Source of the DNA: Chromobotia macracanthus
Lineage: Eukaryota > Chordata > Actinopteri > Cypriniformes > Botiidae
Direction of reading: 5' to 3'
Assembly (NCBI GenBank): GCA_036877525.1
Contig: JAZGTH010000100.1
Coordinates: 62,001-126,000 of the forward strand
DNA length: 64,000 bases
Below the pieces are notes generated by a model. That model did not search any database. It had not been told where the DNA came from and was given only the letters and a program-made list of their open reading frames with translations. Below are positions 12,931 to 29,400 of the stretch, one piece after another (the first letter of the stretch is position 1; every line of letters begins with the position of its first letter). The position numbers were made by a program, and so were the translations under genes.

Positions 12931-14138
12931 TTTATAATGGCTGATGTTTTCGATCTGTGCTGGAGAAAACGCGTTTATTCAAGTGTATATTTAAAGACAA
13001 ATACGATAAAAACTTGTAAAACCTGTTACAGAGGAACACATGAAATAATTGCATCGTTTAATCAAGAGCCTATCAGATATATGATTTGTAGTGTATTGAT
13101 TTTGTTCTCATTGTGTTGTTATTGTTATGCTATTAGTATTATATTTGCATAACAATGTAATTCCGGACAACTCAGGATTCATGGTTAAAATGAATAACAC
13201 AACCTGCAGAATTCCGGTTGTTCTTTGGGATTATGATGATATAACAATAATAATAAAATAATAATAATAATAGCCTAATAATAATAATTTGAACATCGAA
13301 TGAACATATCTAGCAATCGTTATAGCCTGAATACATCGTTTTTTAATGATTCCTGTTAAAGCGTCTCTAATCCACAACAAACAGTTTTATTGTAAATGTG
13401 TTCAAATGATTATTTTCATTATTGTGATTATTTTAGAATGGTTTGGCTCAAAACTAAAGGATGTTTGTTACAGGCATCAAGTCGTGACTTCTCTTTACAG
13501 TAAAAAAATCATTTTTAAAACCAAAAATAAAATGTAGAACCAAAGTTGTGTCATTTTACTGAAATTAAACCAGCTGTGTAAATGTCCATGTGGGCAAAGA
13601 AATGGCACATTTTAGTTTTCACGGTGTAATCTACAGCAAGTTTATTCCCACTTCATATTAGGTCTCATTAGATACTGTGTACTTACATAAGCACTAGTGT
13701 ACTAGTATGTTAACTAACATTAAACAGAGAATGGAGAATTGTTAATGTACGCGGTTAACTTTGCTTTTCAGAAACAGCCTCTCAGCTGTGCCTTCGTCGT
13801 CTTCTCCACGTTACGTCCCGTTAAAAGTCCGCCTCTAGTTAACACATTAGAGAACTTGTGGTGCATATGAAAGGGAGGTATGAGTGGAGGGTCGGGTGGT
13901 GCTAAGACCGTGTTAAAGTGCAATTCCCTGAGGATGAACCCAGGACTGACCAATGACAGCACATATCCGGGAAACGCATCCCATCTCTCCATTGCATTTG
14001 TACACTCAACCATGTCTTCAATGCTTCACACAAACTGGACCGCGTCTCATCGCTCCTGAGTCGCCGAGTGCTTGTGAGCCGCAGACAAAGTTTACCCACA
14101 AGAGGGCAGATCCAAGGACTGATGGAAGTCGCTATACG
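12931..14138 (+). promoter_or_regulatory. prdm14: prdm14 upstream region and probable non-coding first exon
   Basis: This is the roughly 1.1 kb between the ncoa2 3' end and prdm14. An AAT-rich microsatellite lies near 13246-13290. From about 13770 the sequence becomes more GC- and CpG-rich, with a CCAAT box at 13950-13954. A donor (CTATACG|GTGAGA) at 14138/14139 pairs well with the acceptor at 14871-14875, giving a 5' UTR exon that probably starts near 14000. The transcription start itself cannot be read from the sequence. No ATG in this exon opens a frame into the PRDM14 protein. Confidence 0.5.
13246..13290. repeat. AAT-type microsatellite
   Basis: Imperfect run of AAT/ATA trinucleotides between ncoa2 and prdm14. 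Confidence 0.8.
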
Positions 14139-14970
14139 GTGAGAACAATTTCAATATAATTGTTCGCATTTAATCGTGTTTGTGAACAATAGCAAATTTG
14201 GTTTTCTACGTTATAAAGTTTGAAGTTAGTGTTGAATTAGCTTTATGTGCAATAACCAGCTGAGGGAATTTATGGAGCGTAACACCCATAATGCTTTTTA
14301 AAAGAGTTGGAAAGGCTTCATTAATGGTGACCTTTCTTATTGACCCTCTGTTCTTAAATTGTAATGTCACGACCCTCGTTAGTCTCTCTTAGTGTCAGAC
14401 TTGGTTTTTCAGACTGATCAGGAATATCGCAGTTTTTTAAAATGTCTATTTGTATAAGGGGCAGTACTGTAAAACCTTTAATGAGTAAAAATCTCATGCT
14501 TCACGTAACTTGTCGTCATTCGAGGGTTTCTTCTTTATTTGCTGAGATTCTATAGAGTTATATACTGTAAAAAGTTAAAATGTGCCATCAAAGACATTAG
14601 GAGAAATTTCTGAAATCTGCCTGTATGTTACTTAATGTGGTCAGGTTGATAAATCCATATTAATCAACATTTTTACATTTTAACCTGTTAAAACACTTAA
14701 AGCAGAGTCTTAAGCACGATTTAAGACATCCTGACCATTTTTAGTGTTTCAAATATTCTGCAGTGAGAAATGTGTTTAGAAAGACATTGTTTGTTTACTG
14801 CAAAAAAATATCATAGACTAAATTAATTGAACAGACATAAGTAAATGCATATCTAATGTTTCTTCCATTTTACAGTTGTATTTGAACAAAAGCGGACAAC
14901 ATACAAGACTGAATACAAAACGATTACAACTCGATTGAAACTCCTCAGATCATCCTCATCTGCCGCGGTG

Positions 14971-18823
<3,853 letters not shown>

Positions 18824-18998
18824 TAATGTAAAACATCTAAATGTTACTGTCTGCGTTGTCTTTTCCAACCGGAGAAGACTTGCTCAATGTCGTTGGTATT
18901 GTGTATTTTATTTAATGTAGGTAACTGTCTAAAATGTTTTTTTTAATTATAATATTTTTATGTTGTTGTTATTTATTAAAGTGCGTTTAGCCAAAAGA

Positions 18999-19004
18999 AA
19001 TAAA
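18999..19004 (+). other. prdm14: prdm14 polyadenylation signal
   Basis: AATAAA, about 175 bases after the prdm14 stop at 18821-18823. It is the first hexamer in the correct orientation. Confidence 0.7.
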
Positions 19005-19097
19005 AGTTTTGTACTTTAAAGTTAGCTCCAAGCAAATATCTACGTGTAATATGAGCTGCACAACCAAAACCAGTTAATACCAAAGATCAGTCCATGA

Positions 19098-19178
<81 letters not shown>

Positions 19179-19188
19179 CATCATTATT
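19098..19188. repeat. (ATT)n microsatellite
   Basis: Nearly perfect trinucleotide run of about 27 units, roughly 95 bases past the prdm14 poly(A) signal. Confidence 0.95.
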
Positions 19189-22100
19189 TAATTATTACAT
19201 TGCTACCTGTCAAGTCCACCTAACTGTTGTTATATAATATCTATGTATTGTATGGTTATAAACTGAAAATTAAAATTATTGATACCAGATATCTGTGAAC
19301 ATTTGTATCATGCATGCATGAAAGAATTTGTTTAAAAGAACTTAGATGTTCATCCTGCATCTCCTAAATATATTCAACAAATGAATTATTAGTACAATAG
19401 TCTTATTCATATAAAAACTAGAACGCTTATAATACATCTAATCTATCTTCTTTCACTTAAAAACACAGAGAATGTTCGACTGTATAGTTTTGGCAAAGAT
19501 TAGGCTTTAAAACATTAATCTTTAAATGAAGACATTACAGATGTGTTTTTAGAAACTGCCCTTTCTCTCAGACACACAGAAGTACCATCAAACTGTATAA
19601 ATAAATATATTTATATGTCTATATAAAGACAGATACAATCATCAAGGTTTGTTTATCAAGAACTTAAAGTAGTAATTTAGGCAGAGCCAACAGAAATCCA
19701 AAAGAAAGCTAATGCAGCCCCTCCTCAAGTAGACAGAGACTTTAGTGTGAGTGCATTTACAGTGTTTTACTAAATGATGGCAGAGGACAGCAGAGGAGGA
19801 GTGTAAACATCCCCCAACAGCAAATTAATGACAATGGACTACTGCAATGAGGTGGTCCAGTGTGGAGAGAATGGGCTGTCCTGGAAACAAAGGCGGTCTC
19901 TCTGACATCTGCTGCCTCCTGATTGTGTCTTCATGCTACCAACTGTCTGTGATGGAGAGGAAAAGAGTGAAAAAGGCTTTTTCACAGATTACTCCTTCCA
20001 CCATCTCCATGAGCATTCCCTTCTTAAAACACACAAGAACAACAAGGGGTCAAAGGGCACCGCTAAATGTTTCAGTCTTATATGTTATGCTTCTTGTTAT
20101 TTCCTTAATTTTCAAAGCTTTTGACAATAGACAGAAACTTGTATGATTGAAGGGTGGTGTGTTTAATTTAGTTCAGGTTTATTTATATCCACATTTGATG
20201 ATGTCACTATTTGTGGATGTACAGTTGACTGGTCAATGTAGCCAATGACCACAATAAAATATATTCAGAAAACTGAAAAAAAATTATTAATTTCACCCTC
20301 ACTGGTTACATACAAAACTGTCCAGGTCATAGGTCAAGCTTCAGAAGACAATTCAATTACCCTCTTATACTTCAGCTGGGAGAGATGCAGGGAAATCAAC
20401 CCTCACAGGGCTTTGCCATTCTGTCTCCAGCTTTTGAAGTTCCCCAGGGCTTCTGATAGTACATATGTACATCAGAGCTCATGTTGAGTTAACACAGGCA
20501 CAATAAATTCACAAAGGAGCCCTCAGGGTCCATGTTAAAAATCAAGTCTTTGTAGACAATACATACTCTAGTAGTCTAGATGATGATATCAGCAATGGTA
20601 TTTTTCTTTATGCAGGAATTATGTTGAATGATGTTACAATGTGGTTTATAAATGCACAATTCCATCAGAGCCCATAATGAGCCAGTAAAAGTTGTCATGT
20701 TGATGCACTTTGGAAAAGCTCTATGGCTTTAAGAGCACTTCTCCACAATCATGACTTGTGGGAAACTGATTTAAAGGCAGCTCTGTCTCTTTCTCTCCCA
20801 TTTCGCACTCCATTCTTCTTTCACTCCCTTGAATCTGTATATGTTCATTTATAGACATTGATTTCACACTTAACCTTTGGTGCTTTTAAATGCTGCCACT
20901 GTGGACATCCATAATTTAGTTTGATCTCTTTATTAATATGAGATTAATGGTATGCCCCCTGTGGCATTTGGATGCTTGTGTCTGATGCTGGTACGTCTAG
21001 GTCAGCCTTTTATAATGGCTGTGCAGTAATTCATTTTAAATGAGGGATATAGTGCACTCCACAAAATCAGAATCATTTCTGTTATGCAGTACATTTTCAT
21101 CTCACCATCATTTATGTCATAACATATTGGACAGAATATGAAACTCACAATTTAAATACAAAAATCATGTTCATTATTTTTATTTTACCACAATTAAGTC
21201 AACATGAAGTGAATTTAAATTATTTCGCTATTTTGATTTAAGTGCTGGTTGCTGTAGTGCTGTGCATTTGCTTCTTACATGCCAAACTTGCGATGAGAAA
21301 AGAATATATATACTGTATATGTCTCATTTCTCATTTCCCCTTCTGTTAGCCTTGTGCGAAATCCCTTTAACAGTCTTCAATGACACAATCCTCCAGGAAA
21401 TGACATCACTGTTGGTGAACTACATAACTGCACAGTAAAGCAACAGTAAGTATTAGCAATAGAGCTGATCATTTCTGTGATGTTTTGTGGTATTAGATTG
21501 GTTTAAAACACAATAGCAATATATCTTTAAACTGCAACCCAGACATGTTCATTTTTTAAAAGTTTCAGAGCCCAAAAGGTCCTGCACCTATAAACCTAGC
21601 AGTGCTCTCTTTAAGTGGTTACCTGTCAGTTCCTATTTCAGCTATACCTCTGGTCACCACCAGCAGTTGAGCTAAACCACAATCTGATCAATTAGCTCTA
21701 TTGATTCCCTAATAGCAGTCAACACACATCACTAGACATGTCTAAAACTAGCCCTGGGCTCTTTGCTGAGTGAAACTATAAACTCTGATTTAAAGTGACT
21801 CTCATCTCTCTTCCACCCATTTGATCTCATGTCAAATAATAAAAAAAATTGTTGATATACCTAACGCCCTGTCATTCAGGCTTATTCGTGCTTTGTGGAA
21901 TTTGAAGTCTGATTTGTTAAGCACTTGAGAAACTGATCCCTGGTCAGGTGCTTGAGGTTCTTGAGCAGCTTGGTAGCAGAAGGTTACAGGCAGGGGTATG
22001 TTGTCATTGTGCTGGTAGGTTCCTCTGGGACAGTAGGTAATCCTCAGCAAAGTCCAGCTAAAGGCTCTGCATGCTGCTTACTGGATAAATGACAGATCAA

Positions 22101-24556
22101 ACACAGTAAAGCTGCTCCATATTTGTAGAGAGAGAATACAGTGAGATACAGAGGATGAAAGACGAGAGAGAGAGTGAGAGAGAGTAAGAATGCAGATGAC
22201 AGTAGTGGTGGGGCAGATGGCTCTAGTTGCTTGACTGAAGCTTCAGTGAGCCTTCAGTGATGGTCAGTCTCATGGGACAACACACACACCACTCTGTACT
22301 ATAGATATCTCAGTGAATACTGTGCTTCTGCTAGACAGTTGAAAAACTGATCAAAGAAACCCTCATGCATTGTTAGACTAATGAGCAAGATTAATTGAAC
22401 AAGCAAATTTGGACAAATATACCAAATAGCAGCATTCTTGGAATATTGCTTGTCTAATCAAATCAATAGACAGAACTTTTTTATCATTGTGAATATTACT
22501 TGATAAATATTATTCATTTACCTGTAAAAACTTGTAAAATTGTATAGTACAATACATTTCTTTTGGTTATTATATATTGCAGAATGCGCTATGACTAGAA
22601 GAATACAAGAATTGTCTTTGACTAGACAAAAATAATATTTCTTGTTTGAGTATATAAATTAATCTTTAAATAAATGTAATATTATTTGACAGATCTTGTG
22701 ACCAACAGTACAGGCCTGAATCAGCCATTGTCATTTACATCTGACATCTCTCTCACCATGCGTTATGTTAAACAATAGCTCAAGAGGAGTGTGTGTATAC
22801 ATATGTGTGTTTGATGTGCTTTCGTCTTTTTCACAGTTATTTCTCATGACTCTAACTGAGCAGCAGGAGGGCAGAGAGAGAAAGAGAGCCAGTCGACTGC
22901 TAAATGACTGAAAGAGAAAGAGAGAGTGAAATAGTTAGAGACAGAGACACATTCGTGGGGCTCCTGGGGTGTTGACACCTTGTAATGAACTAAATATGTG
23001 TGCCCAGGTTTGGCTATACTTTTAAGGACACACTTGTCCTTATAAATATAGTAAAACATGTCAAAAACTTGTGAGCACCCTTTTGGTGGTCCTCACTAGT
23101 ATAGAAAAAAGGCTCATTACACTCATTAAGAAATTAACATTAAGTGTTAATTTCTTAACAGTTTTTTCTGAGACAGAGAGTTGCACTACAACAGATGTGT
23201 AGTGCATGTCCTCATTTAGACAACCGGGTAACTGTGTGTGAATGAGGATGAATGGAATGGAAGGAACTTTTCTGTAAACTTTTTTAAAAATCTGCATCTC
23301 TGCACTGTTTTAGAATTTACAGCTTTTAATTTGTTGTGACTGAGTAGATATTTTAATTATTTTTCTTATTACGTTTCATAATTTATTCACTTTATATTTG
23401 ATGGTCTTCATATTATTGGACTAAATTTGAACCAAAACTGAATTATTAGGAATAATCATTTAGGCCAAAAGGTGAGTAATATTTTAAAAAGTCAATTGGT
23501 AATGTTTTTTCCTTCTAGAGTTTTCTGTGCTGGGAATCTGTTTACCCAAAGGATTTGAGTGATGGAAACAGTGTATGATGATGCATGTGCATGCCCTGCA
23601 TCTCTGCCTCTATTAGTCCTGTGCCTCTGTGTTTACTGTTATCCTTTCTAATCCCCTTTGACTCACTATAACACTAACATTCATCAGGAAACTGGCTGTG
23701 AATATGTGTGTGTGTGTGTACACTGTATGTGGCCAGGACTTATGTGACTTAAGAGATAAGTGCTCAGGTTTTCTAATACTGTACATTTATCATCACTGAT
23801 TGATAAGCCTCATAGTCATGCACACAATAATTCCACCTAATTTCATTACACACATCTCCAAACCCCAACATATGTCTGTTTTGCATTTTTACACATTAAG
23901 TTTTTTAAACTCATGGGATTGTTGGCTGTTGGTGATTTCAGGTTTTACTGTTTATGCAGGAACAATCTGCCAAACACCCCCCACACATGCATACACACAT
24001 CCAGTGCTGATGGACAAATAGACAGCAAGTCAGCAACCCTGCTGTCAATATTTGCCTTTTACATTTAACAGAGCTAAGAGCCCAGGAGCTCTGTATGTGT
24101 GTAGGGCACCTAGTTAGTTTCTTCACTGGTTAAAAGTTAGTCTCTCTAAACCACTATGTGCTTTACAAATGCATATCACATTAAATTAGTGTGATTGTCT
24201 TTATATGTATCTGTGTATGTATAATGATGACCTTGTCCTTCCCAGGATAGTCCATTAATCTGTATAATGAACGAATCTGTGACACGTGCTCTCTCTCAAA
24301 AACAATGTTCTGCCTTCTCTTTTGTGCATAGGACAATTGGCAGTGACCCCTTCCAGCTCCCAAAGGTACTTAAAGGTCAGGAGGAGTAAAATCAAAGATA
24401 AATACACACTTAAATACTGGCTGGAGTGGGATGTGATGGCTGGCCGAGGGCTGTTTAAACGCTGTCCAATAACAGAACGAGACATAATAGAGAATGCATT
24501 CACGGTTTGTTCCCCTTTCACAGTGCTTGCATGAGAAAAATCAACCAATTTTTTTT

Positions 24557-24623
24557 AACATGAGGGTGAGTAAATAACGAGTAAATAATGACCAAACATA
24601 TATTTGGATGAACTGTTCTCTTA
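24557..24623 (+). repeat. Fragment of cyprinid dispersed repeat
   Basis: ACATGAGGGTGAGTAAAT followed by TTTGGATGAACTGTTCTCTT resembles the end of a very common cyprinid repeat (…GACATGAGGGTGAGTAAATGATGACA…GGGTGAACTATCCCTTTAA). The better-preserved copy here is at 26087-26194. The match is from memory; the family name is unknown to me. Confidence 0.45.
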
Positions 24624-26086
24624 AACCTCAAAGAAGCCTTTTAAGCATAAACAGCCTTGAAAGTTCAGTTTCATCCGCCCATTAGATAGTAGATATTAAA
24701 GCCAATGTATAGCTGACACACAGAAAAAGTGTGCTTTTTGTGTGTTACACAGGAACACACATGCACACACTCTCATTCTATGGAGACAGTGACTGCTAGT
24801 AAAGCCACAGATCTCTCCCATAAAGAGCAGACACAGGACATAGTCCCTGAGTATCTCTGAAACATTTATGAAGTCTTATAATCCCCTCTCTGCCTAATGT
24901 ACCCTAACAAGCCTCTCTAGCATGCTATAATGTTTCCGGCATCTAACCCCTTTAACACCCTAGTTTCAACGCTTTTACATGATTTCTACGCATATTTAAC
25001 CTATATTTTACACATTTGTATAATTTATTATTTGAAATTATAAATACTGAGCATATAAATGTAACTCTGAAATGAATATATTTTATAAGCATTAAAATAT
25101 TATATATTATGGATAGCCTATTTATAAATATATACAATCCTAAATAAATATTTAAAAATCCAAATGTGAAAGAAAACACAGTTTTTGAAAATCTGGGAAT
25201 TACATGGAAATAAAGAAAGTTTAAGGATTATGAAGGACTTAAAGTGAAATTATAGAATGAGGAACAAATATATGAGATTCTACATTTTTCTAGGTTAATA
25301 ATGAAATAAGATCATTTGTAACATTGATCATGTACAAAAGCTCAGAGATGCCAGATCAAGCATGTTATCAGCTAAAGTGGCACATAATATTGAAATGCAT
25401 TTTTTATTTCATTCTTTTCTTCCAATTCTTATACAGTAATATAATTTGTAATGAAGTAGTGTAATATTTTTCCTAGTGCCCTCAGACTTTTGGAACTTAA
25501 AGGGTGGACAAGAGAGATAAAGAGAGAACTAGAGAGAGAGAAAGAGAGATCCTTCTGGCTTGAGTGATGTGACCTCGGATTGTCATTGTGCTATAAGGGC
25601 TGGACACTGGGAAACCTCCATTACAGTGTGTATATGAGTGTGTCTTAAAAATGGGCTCTTTGGGGACCTGATCCCAGGAGACTGTTTTACTGCAGCCTCT
25701 GCCCTGTGCCTGTGTTTACATGTTGAGAATGCCATATGCTAAATGGCTAGTATTACTACTCAGATTTCCCTAAGCTGCACTTCTACACTCACAGCTAAAT
25801 GAGGAGTTCAGAAATCAGCCGCAACTTAAAGCAAAGTGATATTGAGCTGTTGGTGTTAATGATAAAGAACTTTACACCTACGAGTTCTCATGAGCATTTG
25901 CGACTGACATTGTGAAGTCAAAACCTGTCCTCACCTATTCTCCCCATTTCATTTCAAGGCCATGTGACCATTTTTCTTTTGTGGAACACAAGAGGAGAAA
26001 TTTAGAAGAATGTTGATGCTGATCATTTCTTCATACAATGAACATGAAGAAGTTTAAAGCCTAAGATGTTCCCATGAAGAAAAGGT

Positions 26087-26194
26087 CACATAGATCTGGA
26101 ATGACATGAGGATGAGAAAATGATTGATTTGATTCAAATGAATTGATCTTTTTAGGGAATCTTTTTTTGGGTTTGGGGTGAACTATCCCTTTAA
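26087..26194 (+). repeat. Cyprinid dispersed repeat end (MITE-like)
   Basis: Contains CTGGAATGACATGAGGATGAG and, after a diverged stretch, GGGGTGAACTATCCCTTTAA, the characteristic terminus of a dispersed repeat in carp and zebrafish relatives. Related sequence may extend upstream to about 25970 (TTCTTTTGTGGAACACAAGA). Confidence 0.55.
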
Positions 26195-26339
26195 ATACAT
26201 TACAGATTCACTATTTATTTGATCCAAAATATGTGTGAAAATCTTGGTTTGTACTTGTAATCAGCAAATATTATAATTAGTGCTATTTATTACATAAATT
26301 AGTGTTAGTCAGTACGATGCATTTTTTTCATTATTATTT

Positions 26340-26438
26340 TCTGGGATTCAAACTTATGACCTTTGACAAAGGTTGTCAAATCCCAGCCAATGCACTACAG
26401 ATCACTTTGGATAGAAGTGTCTGAAAAATGTAAATAAA
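26340..26438 (-). repeat. SINE remnant (V-SINE/HAmo-like tail)
   Basis: CACTTTGGATAGAAGTGTCTGAAAAATG here resembles, in this orientation, the GTCGCTTTGGATAAAAGCGTCTGCTAAATG tail widespread in fish. It is preceded by GGGATTCAAAC, similar to the complement of a B-box region. The copy is diverged and truncated, and its strand is assigned only by analogy. Confidence 0.45.
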
Positions 26439-29400
26439 GTTATATCAATAACATAAAAATCTGGGAAATCTTAAAAAAGGTAGAGTAAGGTCTTCAGAAC
26501 ATTTGTTGGTATGAGATATTTCTCTGGATCAATGCAGATGCAATGGAGAATGCTTTTCATTCACAGTAGTCAAGCTAATAGTTCAGCACATTATCCTAAG
26601 ACATCCCATCAACTACTGCACAGTCATAATCCGCACACACACACACATGCGGGGGGAAGGAGACACAGAGGTCAATACAGCCAGTCATGAGGAAGCTTGT
26701 GGTGTCCATTACACACAATCTTCATTAGCAGCATGTTGAATACAAGAGCACAGTAAACCTTCACTGAAAGTGGCCTCATACGATACAGCATCTGTGCTAA
26801 GAAAGCAGCTTTTTACTGAAAAATACACCACATAATATCCTTCAAAATCCCTTGTGTGAGATAACTGGGCTTACATCCGTGTTGCTACTTCCTGACACAA
26901 AATATCCTGTTTAGCTAAAATCAGCATAGTGTAATCAATGAGGGGAGAAACATATTTAATCCACTCAAACATGTGTTCTTTTCACGGCTGCTGGCTTTTG
27001 TGGTTACAGAAGGCTGGAATATTTTCTTCTCTTTCTAGAAGGACCAGAAAAATGATGATGAGTGACATTTGGTCAAGCTGAGCTCAGATAAGCTTCAGAG
27101 GAATCTCTCCTGGGATATTAGATGTTTCACACAGGGAGGTCATACATGGACAGACCATTGTGAGCCCACCCACATGGTTTGGTTTACTTAACCGTATATT
27201 GGGGACAAATTTGTACCCAATCAAATATCAAATGTCAAATCTGAGGAAAACCTCCTTCTGGGGATGTTCTTGTTTTTTTATTGTAAAAATGCAGAAAGTT
27301 CACTGTAAGAGTTAGGTCTTCATCATTTGTCTTCATCAAATAAACATATTTTTGTGAGATATCTGAACAACTTTTCAAACCAATATTCAAACATAACTCT
27401 TAAAAACTTTTATTCTAAAAATTTTAACAGCTTCATTAATGTTGCTCCAGTTGCATTCCACCAATGAAAAATCAGCCTGTCAATACCTCCTCATAAGGTT
27501 TGTGCTCAGTTAGCCTAATAATTATGTAATAAAGTGTTGGTTTGATTACCTTTTCCCAGTGTGTAGTAGAAAGCATTTTTTCTTTTGTTCTTGCAGTGTT
27601 CAGCCCTGGTGATTTATTGATTAGAATAAGTCAGTTAATAAGCCTGAGACCAATTCATCACAGAGCTAGAGACTGGAACAGCAAAGCCTAGCTTAATCAA
27701 CTCATCAAAGCTCTCCATGCATGAAGACGGTAATTAAGGGCAGAGCGGACTGTGTGTTAGATAGATAGTTACAGGGGTCTAGGGCCCAGGCAAGACTAAA
27801 ATAGAGAACTTTCATTCTCTTTCATTCTCTTTGGCCTGCTCTCTGTGTGTAAATCTGTTTTGGCCCAGTAAACAAAGGCCAAACAAGGTTTTTGGATGAC
27901 TATAAACTCTCCTAATGAATAAAAGAGAAAATGGCAATAATAAGAAAATAAAGTGTTAGAGAATAACACTTTGAATTTGGTTTGTATGAAAAATAAAGTA
28001 CACTGTAATTTGTGAAAATGTGTTGGTTCATGGTTGGTGTTTTGTAATGTAGTCATGCTAATTAATGTAATGTATCATGCTAATTAATGTTAAAACATTA
28101 ATTTAGAGCAGTCAAATTATTACAAAATCCAAATTCATAATTGTTAATTGTAATGTAGTCAAAGTGAGTAATATTCTTGAATTACTACCAGCTAATTTAG
28201 ATCTTACCACATAGATCATATGTTTGAGGTTACCTGGAGAAAATTGTAAGCAACATTTTCTATGTGAATGTCAGATATGTTTCACCGCATCTGTATCTTA
28301 AAGTTGTGGACTCACCTTTTCTGACTCAGAAAAGTTTAGACAATCAATCTGACCAATTATCAGCACACTGCTTCTAAAGACAGAGTACTTGTCTTTCTTT
28401 AGAGATAGACAAGATGATAGAAGATGATGCAGTACTACTCAATGACAGATTGGGCCTGGGAAAATCACCAATAATTACCACCATCATCATCCTCAATATT
28501 TCACTCAACCCTGAGCAGCTATTGAGAGCTGCTTGCACAGAGAGCAATGACCTCATTTCTACAGCAACACAAATAGTTTGTGAAATCTAGATTTACAGCA
28601 TGACACAAAGTAATGACCTCCCAGTACAATAACTTCTCTCATAACAGTGAAGTAGATAAGCAACTTAATTAGTTTTGGGCCTGTTTTAGAATGTTTTAAG
28701 TAATATTTTTTATTAGTTTGTCAGAAAAGGGCTGTGTAGTGAGAATGTGCTAATAAAACATAATAAACATGGCTGATGAAACAAAACAAACCAAAACAAA
28801 AAGACAGGTCATGAATTAACACAATTTTACTTACATGTATACAAGGTCTATACAATTTTTGCCACCATAATCTGTTTTGAACCCCTTTGTTTTATGTATT
28901 ATATACCACACTACTGTTTTCATTGTGAACCTTTGTTTATTTAAAACATATGGCATATTAGAAAACTAAATAAAGTTAGGTAAAAAATAAAGATCTTTTT
29001 TTTTGTATTGTAAGTACAATTTTTTGTATATTGTAGGTACAATTTTGTAACCTATTGGGCTTTCGGCGTGACATACTATTTAGACTAGAGCTCATTCTAT
29101 ACAGTACTTTGTGATGCTGTTTTGGGGATACAAACCTGTAATACAGTGTCTGTTTGCTCTCTATAACGTTGGGCTTCTTCTGTTTCACTTACACTGACTG
29201 CAGTTTGTGCATTCATCAGCCCTTGTCATAATTGCATTGTATCCATCTCCAATTCATGGCCTTATACAATAATAAGCTCCCCAGATGGGTCCATCTCCAC
29301 CAAAAGACAGTAGAGACATTATTAAGATCTTTCTGTGTTGCTGTTGAACCTCTGTGACCATGGGTTCAATGTGAACTGTCCGTGATGGCCATCGTCTCAC

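Noticed and set aside
19847..20146. 99-codon frame downstream of prdm14
   Set aside because: Low-complexity, unrecognised, without flanking exon signals.
24255..24548. Overlapping 97- and 82-codon frames on opposite strands
   Set aside because: Mutual overlap on both strands and no protein similarity. Probably a decayed repeat area next to the dispersed repeat at 24557.
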